The notes beneath the pieces are model-generated. The model made no database searches, was not told the origin of the DNA, and saw only the letters and a program-made list of their open reading frames with translations. Below, in pieces: positions 45,694 through 56,777 of a DNA stretch of 64,000 nucleotides (position 1 is the first letter of the stretch; the number at the start of each line of letters is the position of its first letter). Position numbers and translations under genes: made by a program. Origin of the DNA: Demequina maris (GTDB taxonomy: Bacteria; Actinomycetota; Actinomycetes; Actinomycetales; Demequinaceae); NCBI RefSeq assembly GCF_000971155.1, contig NZ_BBLX01000001.1, forward strand, positions 408,185 to 472,184, given 5' to 3'.

Positions 45694-46344
45694 TCATCCT
45701 TCCTTACGGGTGGGGGTGGCGAGCGGGATCGTGGTGGTGCAGACATGCGCGCCGCCCGCGAGGGTCGACAGCCGCTGCACGTGCACGTCGAGGATCCTCG
45801 AGAACGCGCGGGCCTCGGCCTCGCACCACTCGGGGGTCCTCTCCGCGATGGACTGGACGGGGCAATGCCCCTGGCACAGCTGGACGGTGATGCCGCCGGG
45901 GCCCGGGCGGACCGAGGCGGCGAAGCCGCGCTCGCCGAGCGCGGCGGCGAGATCGTCGACCTTGCGCGCCAGGGGCGCGTCGGGGTCGACGCACGACGAC
46001 ACGGCGTCCTCGAGCTCCTTGGCCTTGGCCTCGACGAAGGCCTCGAGACCGCCGGAGTCGCGCAGCGCGGACATCGCGTCGACGGCGACGTCCCGGTACG
46101 CGGAGGCGAGGGCCCGCTGGCCCTCGTTGGTGGCGACGAACGAGCGCGCGGGGCGGCCGCGGCCGCGCACCTGCTGGCCCGGGGGCTCGTGGTCGACGAT
46201 GTAGCCCGAGTCCTCGAGCGAGGACAGGTGGCGTCGCACGCCGGCCGGCGTGACGCCGAGCTCGGTCGCCAGCGCGGCGGCCGTGATGGGGCCCGCGGTG
46301 GCGATGAGGCTGAGGACTCGATCGCGCGTGGTGTCGGCGTGCAT
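45694..46344 (-). CDS. sufR: SufR, Fe-S cluster-sensing repressor of the suf operon
   Basis: A 216-residue winged-helix regulator. The DNA-binding helix is in [20 protein letters not shown] with wing GRGRPARSF. The C-terminus has Cys157, Cys161 and Cys174 (LCQGHC then [10 protein letters not shown]), the cluster ligands of SufR, plus Cys202. SufR represses suf when loaded with a cluster. It is the first gene of the operon and an AT-rich dyad lies upstream. Confidence 0.93.
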   Translation of the reverse strand: MHADTTRDRVLSLIATAGPITAAALATELGVTPAGVRRHLSSLEDSGYIVDHEPPGQQVRGRGRPARSFVATNEGQRALASAYRDVAVDAMSALRDSGGLEAFVEAKAKELEDAVSSCVDPDAPLARKVDDLAAALGERGFAASVRPGPGGITVQLCQGHCPVQSIAERTPEWCEAEARAFSRILDVHVQRLSTLAGGAHVCTTTIPLATPTRKEG

Positions 46345-46392
46345 CCGGGCTCCTCTCGTGCTGTCGTGCCGCGGGCAGCATCGGCCGCGGGT

Positions 46393-46425
46393 CAATTAAG
46401 AAACATTTTGATTCATTAAATTCTA
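46393..46425 (-). promoter_or_regulatory. AT-rich operator/promoter region of the suf operon
   Basis: A 33-base AT-rich island in otherwise very GC-rich DNA. It contains the imperfect dyad GAAAC-N5-GATTC (46400-46414), whose spacing is like known SufR sites, and TA-rich hexamers. The 242-base gap 46345-46586 holds this site, the ctaA promoter and three copies of the ACGATGC-type motif. Confidence 0.55.
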
Positions 46426-46574
46426 GCCCGCAAGCAAGGGGTGCCTAACCACCTTCGGGGCGCGCGGGGACGATGCGGGGCACCCCTTCCACAACGCGCG
46501 CGACCGCGGTTCTGTGCCCGCCGGGCCCGTGCATCGTGCCCGCCCGGGCGACCGGGGCATCGTGCCCGCGCGCC

Positions 46575-46580
46575 TAGGAT
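46575..46580 (+). promoter_or_regulatory. -10 box of ctaA-ilvA (leaderless)
   Basis: TAGGAT lies 6 bases before the GTG at 46587. Confidence 0.5.
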
Positions 46581-46586
46581 TGTCGC

Positions 46587-47513
46587 GTGTCGAGCACCAC
46601 CGAGCAGAACCCGTCCGCCCCCTCCCCCGCGCCCACCGGCCGCGGCTACCGCATCGCGCGCGGCCTCACGCTGGCCAACATCGCGACGCAGGCGGGCATC
46701 ATCGTCACCGGCGGCGCGGTCCGCCTCACCGGTTCGGGCCTCGGCTGCTCGACCTGGCCGCAGTGCGAGCCCGGCGAGTTCACGCCGACGCTGCACGAGG
46801 CGACGTCGATCCACCCGTACATCGAGTTCGGCAACCGCACGCTGACCTTCCTGCTGCTCGTCGTCGCGGTCGCCATGGCCGTGGCGGTGTGGCGCACGCG
46901 CCCCGAGCTCAAGTGGTGGGGCCTCGTTCCGGCGCTCGGCGTCGTAGGCCAGGCCGTCCTGGGCGGCATCACGGTGCTCGTCGAGCTCCACCCCCTGGTG
47001 GTGGCGCCCCACATGCTGCTGAGCCTCGCGCTCGTCTGGTACTCCGTCCGCTTCGCGCTCCGCTATCGCGGTGCGCGCGGCCGCATCGGCGGTCCGCTGA
47101 AGGTCGAGCGGTGGGTCTCCGCCGGGCTGCTCGTCGTGCTGCTCGTCATCGGCGCGCTCACCACGGGCGCCGGCCCGCACTCCGGCGACGCCGACGCGAC
47201 GGAGCGCCTCGCGCTCGACCCCGTGATGGTCGCGAAGGCGCACGCGATGACCGTGTGGGCCTTCGTGGCCCTGCTCGCGTGGATCGGCTGGCGGATCCGC
47301 CGCGACCGCAGCGCGGGCGCGCGCGACGAGGCGCGCCTGTCGTACTGGGTGCTCGTGGGCGTGACGCTCGCGCAGGGCCTCATCGGCTACGTCCAGTACT
47401 TCCTCGGCCTGCCCGCGCTGATCGTCGGCTTCCACCTGTTCGGCGCGGCCGTGCTCACCGCCGCGCACTCGGCCTTCTTCCGGCTCACCGCGCGCGAGAC
47501 CGTGGAGGCCTGA
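46587..47513 (+). CDS. ctaA: Haem A synthase (COX15/CtaA)
   Basis: A 308-residue membrane enzyme converting haem O to haem A for cytochrome aa3 oxidase. It has about eight transmembrane helices with ligand histidines, the early GGAVRLTGSGLGCSTWPQCEPG with its Cys pair, HPYIEFGNRTLT, and GPHSGD in the second half. The GTG at 46587 is chosen from the TAGGAT spacing. ilvA starts 2 bases after its stop. Confidence 0.94.
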   Translation: MSSTTEQNPSAPSPAPTGRGYRIARGLTLANIATQAGIIVTGGAVRLTGSGLGCSTWPQCEPGEFTPTLHEATSIHPYIEFGNRTLTFLLLVVAVAMAVAVWRTRPELKWWGLVPALGVVGQAVLGGITVLVELHPLVVAPHMLLSLALVWYSVRFALRYRGARGRIGGPLKVERWVSAGLLVVLLVIGALTTGAGPHSGDADATERLALDPVMVAKAHAMTVWAFVALLAWIGWRIRRDRSAGARDEARLSYWVLVGVTLAQGLIGYVQYFLGLPALIVGFHLFGAAVLTAAHSAFFRLTARETVEA

Positions 47514-47514
47514 C

Positions 47515-48738
47515 ATGGCCGAGGTGACGCTCGCGCACGTCGAGGACGCCGCGCGGGTGCTCGCCGGCGTCGCGCAGCACACGCCGGTCGACCAGGCCAC
47601 GCTGCTCACCGACCTGCTGGGCGTGCCGACGCACATGAAGCTCGAGAACCTCCAGCGCACGGGCTCGTTCAAGCTGCGCGGCGCGACCTACCGCCTGTCG
47701 CGCCTGACGCCCGAGGAGCGCGCCCGCGGCGTGGTCGCGGCCTCCGCTGGCAACCACGCGCAGGGCGTGGCCTTCGCGGCGCAGCAGCTGGGCGTCGACG
47801 CGACCATCTTCATGCCGCTCGGCGCGCCCGTGCCCAAGCTCCTCGCGACCAAGGGCTACGGCGCCACGGTCGCCACCGACGGCGCGACCGTCGAGGAGTG
47901 CCTCGCGCTCGCCGCGGAGCACGCCGAGCGCACCGGCGCGGTGATGATCCACCCGTTCGACCACCCCGACGTGATCGCGGGCCAGGGCACGATCGGCCTC
48001 GAGATCCTCGCCGACGTGCCCGACGTGCAGACGATCGTCGTGCCCATCGGCGGCGGCGGCCTCATCGCGGGCGTCGCGGTGGCCGCGAAGGCCGTGGCCG
48101 CGCTCCAGGGCCGCGAGATCCGCATCGTGGGCGTGCAGGCGTCCGCCACCGCGGCCTTCCCGCCGTCGCTCGAGGCCGGGCACCCGGTCACGATCGAGCG
48201 CGGCGGCACCATCGCGGACGGGATCGCGGTGGTCCGGCCCGGCGAGCACACCTTCCCGATCGTGCAGGAGCTGGTCGACGAGGTCGTCACGGTCGACGAG
48301 GACCTCCTCGCGCGCGCCGTCCTCACGCTGCTCGAGCGCACCAAGCTCGTCGTGGAGCCCGCGGGCGCGGCCTCCGTCGCCGCGATCCTCGGCGGGCTCA
48401 TCGCGCCGACCGGGCCCACCGTGGCGCTCCTCTCGGGCGGCAACATCGACCCGCTGCTGCTCCAGCGCATCGTCGCCCACGGCCTGGTCGCCTCGGGCCG
48501 CTACATGACGCTGCGGATCCCGCTGCCCGACCGCCCGGGCCAGCTCGCGCGCGTCGCGGAGCTGCTCGCGGGCGTGGGCGCCAACGTCATCGAGGTGCTG
48601 CACACGCGCCACGACCTCGGCCTCACGCTCAACGACGTGGTGCTGCAGGTCAGCGTGGAGACGCGCGGGCCCAACCACCAGGGCGAGGTGCTCGAGGCGC
48701 TCCGCGCGGCGGGGTTCGCCCCCACGGTCGCCAGCTAG
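47515..48738 (+). CDS. ilvA: Threonine ammonia-lyase
   Basis: A 407-residue PLP enzyme that deaminates threonine to 2-oxobutyrate. It has the Schiff-base lysine in GSFKLRGA, ASAGNHAQGVA, phosphate-binding VPIGGGGLIAG and a C-terminal ACT-like domain (RIPLPDRPGQLARVAELLAGVGANV). The short single-ACT form is the catabolic/biosynthetic hybrid common in Actinobacteria, so either role is possible. It is probably co-transcribed with ctaA. Confidence 0.94.
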   Translation: MAEVTLAHVEDAARVLAGVAQHTPVDQATLLTDLLGVPTHMKLENLQRTGSFKLRGATYRLSRLTPEERARGVVAASAGNHAQGVAFAAQQLGVDATIFMPLGAPVPKLLATKGYGATVATDGATVEECLALAAEHAERTGAVMIHPFDHPDVIAGQGTIGLEILADVPDVQTIVVPIGGGGLIAGVAVAAKAVAALQGREIRIVGVQASATAAFPPSLEAGHPVTIERGGTIADGIAVVRPGEHTFPIVQELVDEVVTVDEDLLARAVLTLLERTKLVVEPAGAASVAAILGGLIAPTGPTVALLSGGNIDPLLLQRIVAHGLVASGRYMTLRIPLPDRPGQLARVAELLAGVGANVIEVLHTRHDLGLTLNDVVLQVSVETRGPNHQGEVLEALRAAGFAPTVAS

Positions 48739-48755
48739 CGCCCCGCGGTACGCGC

Positions 48756-48856
48756 GCTCCTCCACACAGTTCCGGCGCTGATCCACCGAGACGCGTCATG
48801 TGACCGGGCACATGCCCTGAATCACGGTTCGAGGGCGCTCCCGTGTGTGGAGGAGC
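48756..48856. repeat. Inverted repeat between ilvA and the NUDIX gene
   Basis: GCTCCTCCACACA (48756-48768) and TGTGTGGAGGAGC (48844-48856) are perfect 13-base inverted repeats separated by 75 bases, in the 134-base gap between convergent genes. The right arm reaches nearly to the NUDIX stop. It may be a large bidirectional terminator or a small mobile-element scar. Confidence 0.55.
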
Positions 48857-48872
48857 GTCCGCGCGGCGACGG

Positions 48873-49498
48873 TCAGTCGAGCAGCGACGGCGGGCGGCGC
48901 CACGGCGCATCGGCCGGGCGCAGCGTCTGCCACCCCGACCGGCGCGCCCCGTCGAGCGCGAGCGCGCCCACGACGAGCGACGGGCTCTGCGCCACGCCGG
49001 CCCAGACGGAGGCGAGGATCTCGTCGAGCGGGACCCAGCGGCCCTCCATGTCCCGCTCCTCCTCGTGACGCTCGAAGCGCTCGGCCTCGGGCACCGCGGT
49101 GATGTCGCGGGCGAGGAACATGCGGATGCCCTCGGACGAGCCGCCGGGCGACGTCAGGAAGTCGACGAGCGTGTCCCACCGGCCGGCCCGCAAGTCCGCC
49201 TCCTCGAACAGCTCGCGCGCGGCCGCCTCGACGGGCGGCTCGTCGCGCAGGTCGAGGAGGCCGGCGGGCGGCTCCCAGGTCTCGGCGCGCACCGCGTGGC
49301 GGTACTGCCGGACCAGGAAGACCCGCTCGGCCTCGTCCATGGCCATGACGCCCACGGCGCCCGTGTGGTGGATGTAGTCCCGCTGGACCTGGCCGGACTC
49401 CCCCAGGTCGACGCGGTCGGTGCGCACGTCCCACACCTTGCCCTGGTAGGCGAGGCGCGACTCGACGACCGGCCGTCCGCCGGGGACGTCCTCGATCA

Positions 49499-49499
<1 letters not shown>
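48873..49499 (-). CDS. NUDIX hydrolase, ADP-ribose pyrophosphatase type
   Basis: A 208-residue NUDIX enzyme corresponding in place and type to Rv1700. The Nudix box is visible as PAGLLDLRDEPPVEAAARE followed by LFEEADL. YRHAVRAETWEPPAG and TSPGGSSEGIRMFLA match ADP-ribose pyrophosphatases. It overlaps the pyrG stop (TGATG), so it is translationally coupled. Confidence 0.9.
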
Positions 49500-51187
<1,688 letters not shown>

Positions 51188-51195
51188 GGGCTTCA

Positions 51196-51201
51196 ACTCT
51201 A
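51196..51201 (-). promoter_or_regulatory. -10 box of pyrG (leaderless)
   Basis: TAGAGT on the minus strand ends 8 bases upstream of the GTG at 51187 and gives pyrG its own promoter inside the long minus-strand gene cluster. Confidence 0.45.
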
Positions 51202-51225
51202 ACAGCCGAGAGTCCCGGGTGCGTC

Positions 51226-52104
51226 CTAGGAAACGCCCAGAACTGCGGGGACGTCGCCGTCGCCGTAGTGCGGGAGGATCCCGGCGAGCGTCTCGGACAC
51301 GGTCGCGACGGCCGTCACCGAGCCCAGCGTCCAGTCGGACGATGCGACGGTCGCCACATCGTCACGCCTGGTCTGGGCGGTGATGGCGGCGGGAGCACCG
51401 ACCACCGTGACCGGCGCGTCGTAGGCCGCGAAGGCGTCCGCCAGCGCGGCCGTCGCGTCCTTCCGGCCGGCGACCAGAAGAATCGCGTCCGCGCGCGTCG
51501 CGGCGTCGCCCTCGGCGAGATCCGCCTGCGCGAGGAGGTCCCACAGCACCGCGCCGCGGTCCGTGCCGGCGTCGCCGACGTCGCCCCTGTCGGCGCCGGT
51601 GGGCGCCGTGCCGGTGGCCCCCTGCACGAAGGCGTGCGCCAGGACGGCGGCGGGATCCGCGGTGTCGACGCCGACCAGCGAGGAGGAGACCTGCTCGGCG
51701 AGGGCGGCGCGGAACTCGGAGGTGGCGTCGTCGTCCCACGCGTCGCCGAGAGCGACCGCGCCGGCCTCCTCGGCGCCGGCGAGGGGCAGGCGGGACTCGA
51801 GCGCCTCCACGACGTCGGCCGGGGCGCCGGGCGCCGCGACCACGACGACCGCGGTGCCGGGCAGCAGGTCGATGAGCAGCGTGGGCGCGGTGGTGTCGAC
51901 GTAGCCGGCAGCGGTCGCGGCGCGCGTCTCGGCGTCGTCGGCGCGCTCCTGCTGCGACGCGACCTCGGCTTCGAGCGTGTCGATGCGGTCGCCGGTCTCG
52001 CCGAGCAGGGCCGCGCGCAGCGGTCCGGAGCCGAGCACGACGCCGGTGGCGAGGACCGCGATGCCGGCGGCGGTCGAGACGAGCCGGGTGCGCGCGTCGC
52101 TCAT
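51226..52104 (-). CDS. mctB: MctB/SteB-family membrane-anchored protein
   Basis: A 292-residue homologue of Rv1698. An N-terminal helix ([20 protein letters not shown]) is followed by a coiled coil ([21 protein letters not shown]) and an extracytoplasmic domain. In mycobacteria this protein is called a copper transporter, while in corynebacteria the homologue SteB acts in cytokinesis with SteA. The adjacency to steA, with a 4-base overlap, fits the latter; either name is provisional. Confidence 0.85.
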   Translation of the reverse strand: MSDARTRLVSTAAGIAVLATGVVLGSGPLRAALLGETGDRIDTLEAEVASQQERADDAETRAATAAGYVDTTAPTLLIDLLPGTAVVVVAAPGAPADVVEALESRLPLAGAEEAGAVALGDAWDDDATSEFRAALAEQVSSSLVGVDTADPAAVLAHAFVQGATGTAPTGADRGDVGDAGTDRGAVLWDLLAQADLAEGDAATRADAILLVAGRKDATAALADAFAAYDAPVTVVGAPAAITAQTRRDDVATVASSDWTLGSVTAVATVSETLAGILPHYGDGDVPAVLGVS

Positions 52105-53231
52105 CGCCCGCCGCCCACCGTGTCGGACAGCCACTGCCAGGCCGAGGCCAGCGCATCGTGCCCCTCGGGGGTGCCCCACGCGGCGAGCACGAGCGCGCCG
52201 GCCGCCAGGCCGAGCGCGCCCCACGCCGTCCACGCGCTGTAGCGGTGGCGGTAGAGCGCGGGCAGCGCGCCCGCGTCGACCACGCTGCCGCTCGCGACCA
52301 GGCGTGACAGCAGCGCGCCCGCACCCGCGGTCGAGCGGTCCTCGACGTAGTCGAGCAGCCCGTCGCGGGCGCCGGCGACGACGACCACCGAGGCGCCCGC
52401 GGCGTGCGCCGCGAGGAGCGCCACGTCCTCGCTCGCGAGGCGCGCCTCGCACGCGTCGTGGCTCAGGCCGATCGCCTGCGCGCGGGCGACGCCCGCGTCG
52501 CGGCCCACCGGGTCGTGGACGATCACCTGGGCGGCGCGCCGCAGCACGTCCTCGCCCACGGCGGCGATGTCGCCGAGCACGATGCGCGGCATCAGGCCGG
52601 CGGCCCTCGCGGCGTCCGCCCCCTCGCCCACGCCGATGACGACGGGGCGGCGCTCGCGCGCGAAGCGGGCAAGCACCTCGTCGCCGCCGGTGAAGCGGGG
52701 CGTGACGACCACGACGGGGCGGCCGTCGACGGGCAGGCGCAGCTCGGGCAGGCCGATGCCGTCGAGCAGCAGGTCGGCGTCCCGGTTGAGCAGGTCGAGC
52801 GCGGTCGCGGTGTACGACGCGACGTGCACATGGAGGTCCTCGTCGGCGACGCGGATGCGGTGCTCGACGTCCTCGAGGCTGAGGCGCGTGCCGTCGTCGA
52901 GGACCCGGGAGCCGGCGGCGACCCGCGCCCCGTCGACCGTCACGGCGGCGCCGTCGCGGATCGCGAGGACCTCGGAGCCGGCGGACTCGACGACCGGGAT
53001 GCCCGCCTCGAGCAGCACCAGCGCACCGGTGGTGGGCAGGCGGCCCGACAGGCACGGCTGGGCGTTGACGACGGCGGCCGGGCGGCGCGCGGCGAGGGCC
53101 GCGGCGGCGCGCTTGTCGAGGTCGAGCGCGTCCACGATCGCGACGTCCCCGGGCTGCAGGCGACGCGCCAGCGCGAGCGGCGACGAGTCGACCCGCGCGG
53201 GGCCCGAGACGGCGGTGATGGCGGCGGTCAT
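52101..53231 (-). CDS. steA: SteA-like cytokinesis protein
   Basis: A 376-residue homologue of Rv1697/SteA. The cytosolic part resembles thiamine pyrophosphokinase-like folds (VVIGVGEGADAARAAGLMPRIVLGDIAAVGEDVL), and a single transmembrane helix lies near the C-terminus (AWGALGLAAGALVLAAWG). In corynebacteria SteA localises to the division ring. It starts at the ATG at 53231, 5 bases after recN. Confidence 0.87.
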   Translation of the reverse strand: MTAAITAVSGPARVDSSPLALARRLQPGDVAIVDALDLDKRAAAALAARRPAAVVNAQPCLSGRLPTTGALVLLEAGIPVVESAGSEVLAIRDGAAVTVDGARVAAGSRVLDDGTRLSLEDVEHRIRVADEDLHVHVASYTATALDLLNRDADLLLDGIGLPELRLPVDGRPVVVVTPRFTGGDEVLARFARERRPVVIGVGEGADAARAAGLMPRIVLGDIAAVGEDVLRRAAQVIVHDPVGRDAGVARAQAIGLSHDACEARLASEDVALLAAHAAGASVVVVAGARDGLLDYVEDRSTAGAGALLSRLVASGSVVDAGALPALYRHRYSAWTAWGALGLAAGALVLAAWGTPEGHDALASAWQWLSDTVGGGR

Positions 53232-53236
53232 GGCGG

Positions 53237-54919
53237 CTATGGTGCCACGCGCGAGGCCTCCAGCAGCTCACGTGCGTGGGCGAGTGCGGTCTTCGATCCC
53301 TCGTGGCCCGACAGGAGGCGCGCGAGCTCCTCGACGCGGTCCTCCCCCGCCACCTCGTGGACCTGCGACCGCGTGACGCTGCCGTCGGTCGCCTTGGCCA
53401 CGACGACGTGCCGGTCGGCGTGCGCCGCGACCTGCGCGAGGTGCGTGACGACGAGCACCTGGTGCGTGCGCGCGAGCTCGGCGAGCCGGCGCCCCACGGC
53501 GATCGCGGCCTTGCCGCCCACGCCCGCGTCGACCTCGTCGAACACGAACGTGTGGCCGGGCGTGACCGCGTGCCGGGCGAGCGACACCTCGATCGCGAGC
53601 ATGATGCGCGACAGCTCGCCGCCGGACGCGGCCTGCGCGACGGGACGATGCGGGGCGCCGGGGTGCGAGGCGAGGGTCATCTCGACCTCGTCGGCGCCGG
53701 TCGCGCGCGGCTCGACCGCGCGCAGACCCACGAGGAAGTGGGCGTCGGGCATCGCGAGTCCGTCGAGCTCGGCGTCGACGTCGGCGGAGAGCCGCTCGGC
53801 GGCCGCGCGGCGGCTCGCGGACAGCTCCGCGGCGGCGCGCTCGACCTCGGCGTGCGCGGCCGCCTCGGCCTCGCGGCGTGCCGCGAGGGTCTCGTCCCAC
53901 GTGTCGTCCTGGAGCACGGCCTCGGCGGCGCGGTCGCGGTAGGCGAGGACGCCGTCGAGGTCCGCGCCGATGCGCCGCATGAGCGCGTTGAGGTCCGCGC
54001 GGCGGGCCTGGAGCTGCTCGAGGCGGGCGGGGTCGGCGTCCATCCGGTCGAGGTACGACGCGAGCTCGTGCGCGATGTCCGCCGCGGAGTAGGCGACGTC
54101 CGCGAGCCGCCTCTCGAGCTCCTCGAGCGCGGGGTCGTGGCGCGCGGCGTCGCCGAGGGCGCGCCGGGCGGCGTCGGCGGCGACCACGAGCGTGATCTCG
54201 GCCTCGCCGTCGATGGCCTCGCGGGCCCCCGCGACGCCGGCGCGCACCGCCTCGGAGTGCTGGAGCACCTCGAGCTGCGCGGCCAGGGCGGCGTCCTCTC
54301 CCGGCTCGGGGGCGACCGCGTCGATCGCGTCGAGGTCGTCGCGCATGCGGGCCGCCTCGAGCCGCGCCGCCTCGGCGCCGGACTCCATCTCCTCGAGCCG
54401 CGTCCGGGCCTCGCGCCACGCCTCCCATGCGGCGGCGTACGCGGCGAGCAACGCATCGTGCCCCGCGAAGCCGTCGAGGATCGCGCGCTGCTCGGCTGTG
54501 GACCGCAGGCGGGCCTGGTCGCTCTGGCCGTGCACGGTGACCCAGTGCTCGGCGACCTCGGCGAGGACGGCCTGCGGGACGGTGCGGCCGCCCACGACGG
54601 TGCGGGAGCGGGTGGTGGCGCCGACGGTGCGCGCGACGATGACGGTGCCGTCGTCGTCGACGGTCGCGCCGGCCTCCTCGAGGCGCTCGGCGGGCCACGA
54701 GCCCGGGGCGACGTCGACCACGGCCTCGGCGAGCGCCGCATCGGCCCCGGTGCGGACCGTCGCGGGCACGCTTCGCGAGCCCGTGATGAGGCCCAGGCCG
54801 GTCAGCACCATGGTCTTGCCGGCGCCGGTCTCGCCGGTCACGCACGTGAGGCCGGGTCCGAGGTCGACGCGGGCGGACTCGATCACGCCCAGGTTCTCGA
54901 TGGCGAGCTCGTGGAGCAC
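53237..54919 (-). CDS. recN: DNA repair protein RecN
   Basis: A 560-residue SMC-like ATPase for double-strand-break repair. It has Walker A GETGAGKTM near residue 30, a long coiled coil, signature ASGGELSRIMLA and Walker B FVFDEVDAGVGG. recN is often SOS-induced, but I see no LexA box in front of it; it is inside the operon 1 base after nadK. Confidence 0.95.
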   Translation of the reverse strand: MLHELAIENLGVIESARVDLGPGLTCVTGETGAGKTMVLTGLGLITGSRSVPATVRTGADAALAEAVVDVAPGSWPAERLEEAGATVDDDGTVIVARTVGATTRSRTVVGGRTVPQAVLAEVAEHWVTVHGQSDQARLRSTAEQRAILDGFAGHDALLAAYAAAWEAWREARTRLEEMESGAEAARLEAARMRDDLDAIDAVAPEPGEDAALAAQLEVLQHSEAVRAGVAGAREAIDGEAEITLVVAADAARRALGDAARHDPALEELERRLADVAYSAADIAHELASYLDRMDADPARLEQLQARRADLNALMRRIGADLDGVLAYRDRAAEAVLQDDTWDETLAARREAEAAAHAEVERAAAELSASRRAAAERLSADVDAELDGLAMPDAHFLVGLRAVEPRATGADEVEMTLASHPGAPHRPVAQAASGGELSRIMLAIEVSLARHAVTPGHTFVFDEVDAGVGGKAAIAVGRRLAELARTHQVLVVTHLAQVAAHADRHVVVAKATDGSVTRSQVHEVAGEDRVEELARLLSGHEGSKTALAHARELLEASRVAP

Positions 54920-54920
54920 G

Positions 54921-55784
54921 TCAGATCCCCGCTCCCCACCCCGCGACCGGGCGCGTGCCGCGGAAGCCGTCGACGGGCAGGGAGAACTTCTGGACGAGGC
55001 GCTCGGAGAACGGCGCGTCGGACATGCGGGCGAGACGCACCGCGTGGGCGCCGCGGGTGACCTCGACGCGGCCGCCGCGGGCGATGTCGATCGCGCGGGC
55101 GCCGTCGAGCACCACCTGGCCGTCGCTCGACGAGCGGTCGAGGATCTCGACCGTCACGCGCGAGGACGGGCTCACCACGAGCGGACGCGAGAACAGGGCA
55201 TGCGCGGCGAGCGGGACGACGAGCAGCGCGTCGACGTCGGGCCACAGCACGGGCCCGCCCGCGCTGAAGGCGTGCGCGGTCGAGCCGGTCGCGGTCGCGA
55301 CCACCACGCCGTCGCAGCCGAAGGTGGACAGCGGGCGCCCGTCGATGTCGAGCGCGACCTCGATCGTGGTGCGCAGGTTGGCGCGCTCGACAGTGACGTC
55401 GTTCAGGCCCCAGCCGGTGGTCTGGACGCCGTCCGGGGAGGTCACGGTCACGTCGATCGTGCCGCGCTCCTCGATCGTGTAGTCGCCGGCGGCCAGGCGG
55501 CGCGCGGCGTGCGCAACGTCGTCGCGCTCGAACTCCGCGAGGAAGCCCACGTGCCCGAGGTTGACCCCGAGCAGCGGGATCCCGGTGCCGCGCGTGAGGT
55601 CCGCGGCGTGGAGGATCGTGCCGTCGCCGCCGAGCACCAGCGCGGCCTCGATGGGCTTGTCGCCGGTGTGGAAGTCGGTGCAGGTCGCGACGCCGTCGGC
55701 GCGCAGCGCCTCGGTGGCGAGCTCGGCGGCCTCGAGCGCCTCGGGACGATGCGGGTGGGCCACGATGAGGATGCGGCGGGTCAT
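54921..55784 (-). CDS. nadK: NAD kinase
   Basis: A 287-residue ATP/polyphosphate-dependent NAD kinase making NADP. It has the GGDGT motif in LVLGGDGTILHAADL, LGVNLGHVGFLAE, and the NAD-binding LNDVTVERA and TATGSTAHAFSAGGP. The ATG at 55784 overlaps the tlyA stop by 4 bases. Confidence 0.95.
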   Translation of the reverse strand: MTRRILIVAHPHRPEALEAAELATEALRADGVATCTDFHTGDKPIEAALVLGGDGTILHAADLTRGTGIPLLGVNLGHVGFLAEFERDDVAHAARRLAAGDYTIEERGTIDVTVTSPDGVQTTGWGLNDVTVERANLRTTIEVALDIDGRPLSTFGCDGVVVATATGSTAHAFSAGGPVLWPDVDALLVVPLAAHALFSRPLVVSPSSRVTVEILDRSSSDGQVVLDGARAIDIARGGRVEVTRGAHAVRLARMSDAPFSERLVQKFSLPVDGFRGTRPVAGWGAGI

Positions 55785-56590
55785 GGCGTCCCTCCCGTCT
55801 CCGACTCGATCGCGGCTCTGACCTGGGCCTCCGTGAGCGGCGGCCCTGACTCGCCCCTAGCCTGCCACGACCGCGAGGCCCACACGAAGAACTCGACGTT
55901 GCCGTGCGGACCCGGGAGCGTCGAGCGCGCGATCCGGCGGATCCGGAGGCCCGCGGAGGTCATCGCGGCGACGACGTTCGCGACGGCGCGGGCGCGGTCG
56001 TCGAGGTTCGAGACGACGCCTCCCCTGCCCAGGCGCTCGCGTCCCACCTCGAACTGCGGCTTGACCATGAGCAGCAGGTCGGCGTCGTCGGCGCACACCG
56101 CGACGATCGGGTCGATCAGCAGGGTGAGGGAGATGAACGAGACGTCGGCGACGACGAGGTCGGGCCGCTCCCCCAGGTCGTCGAGCGTGAGCTCGCGCGC
56201 GTTGAGGCCCTCGCGGGCGACGACGCGGGAATCCGCGGCGATGCTCGGCGCGAGCTGGCCGTGGCCCACGTCGATCGCGTGGACGCGGGTGGCGCCGCGC
56301 TCGAGCAGGACCTGGGTGAAGCCGCCGGTCGAGGCGCCGACGTCGAGGGCGACCCGGCCGCGCGGGTCGACCTCCGGGCACGCGTCGAGGGCCCCGAGGA
56401 GCTTGTGCGCGGCGCGCGACACGTACTGGTCGGGCGCGACCACCTCGACCGCCGCATCGTCCCCCACCTCGAGGGCGGGCTTGGACACGACGGCGCCGTC
56501 GACCGTCACCGCGCCGGCGGCGATGAGCTCCTGCGCGCGGGTGCGCGACGGGACCAGGCCGCGCGCTACGAGCGCGCGGTCCAGCCGCAT
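55781..56590 (-). CDS. tlyA: TlyA-family rRNA 2'-O-methyltransferase
   Basis: A 269-residue protein with an N-terminal S4 RNA-binding domain (RLDRALVARGLVPSRTRAQEL) and an FtsJ-like methyltransferase (ALDVGASTGGFTQVLLERGA, VVADVSFISL, LLLMVKPQFE). Mycobacterial TlyA methylates 16S and 23S rRNA and affects capreomycin sensitivity. It lies 2 bases after the 57-codon gene and overlaps nadK. Confidence 0.94.
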   Translation of the reverse strand: MRLDRALVARGLVPSRTRAQELIAAGAVTVDGAVVSKPALEVGDDAAVEVVAPDQYVSRAAHKLLGALDACPEVDPRGRVALDVGASTGGFTQVLLERGATRVHAIDVGHGQLAPSIAADSRVVAREGLNARELTLDDLGERPDLVVADVSFISLTLLIDPIVAVCADDADLLLMVKPQFEVGRERLGRGGVVSNLDDRARAVANVVAAMTSAGLRIRRIARSTLPGPHGNVEFFVWASRSWQARGESGPPLTEAQVRAAIESETGGTP

Positions 56591-56592
56591 GC

Positions 56593-56766
56593 TCAGCGCG
56601 ACTCGTCGCGGAGGCGCGTCGACAGCGCCTCCTGCACCTTGTCGAAGAACTCGGCCTGCTGGTCGAGGTCGTCGGGGAGCTCGGTCACGGCCTTGAGCGC
56701 CTCGCGAACCTCCGCGGGGTACTCGACCTGGCCCAGGGAATCGCGCGCGTCGTCGAGATCAGCCAT
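56593..56766 (-). CDS. 57-residue conserved protein (Rv1693-like)
   Basis: A small acidic helical protein, MADLDDARDSLGQVEYP at the start and ending STRLRDESR. Its size and place between the HAD-IIA phosphatase and tlyA match Rv1693 of M. tuberculosis, which is of unknown function. Spacings of 11 and 2 bases to its neighbours support a real gene. Confidence 0.8.
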   Translation of the reverse strand: MADLDDARDSLGQVEYPAEVREALKAVTELPDDLDQQAEFFDKVQEALSTRLRDESR

Positions 56767-56777
56767 GGCACTGGAGG

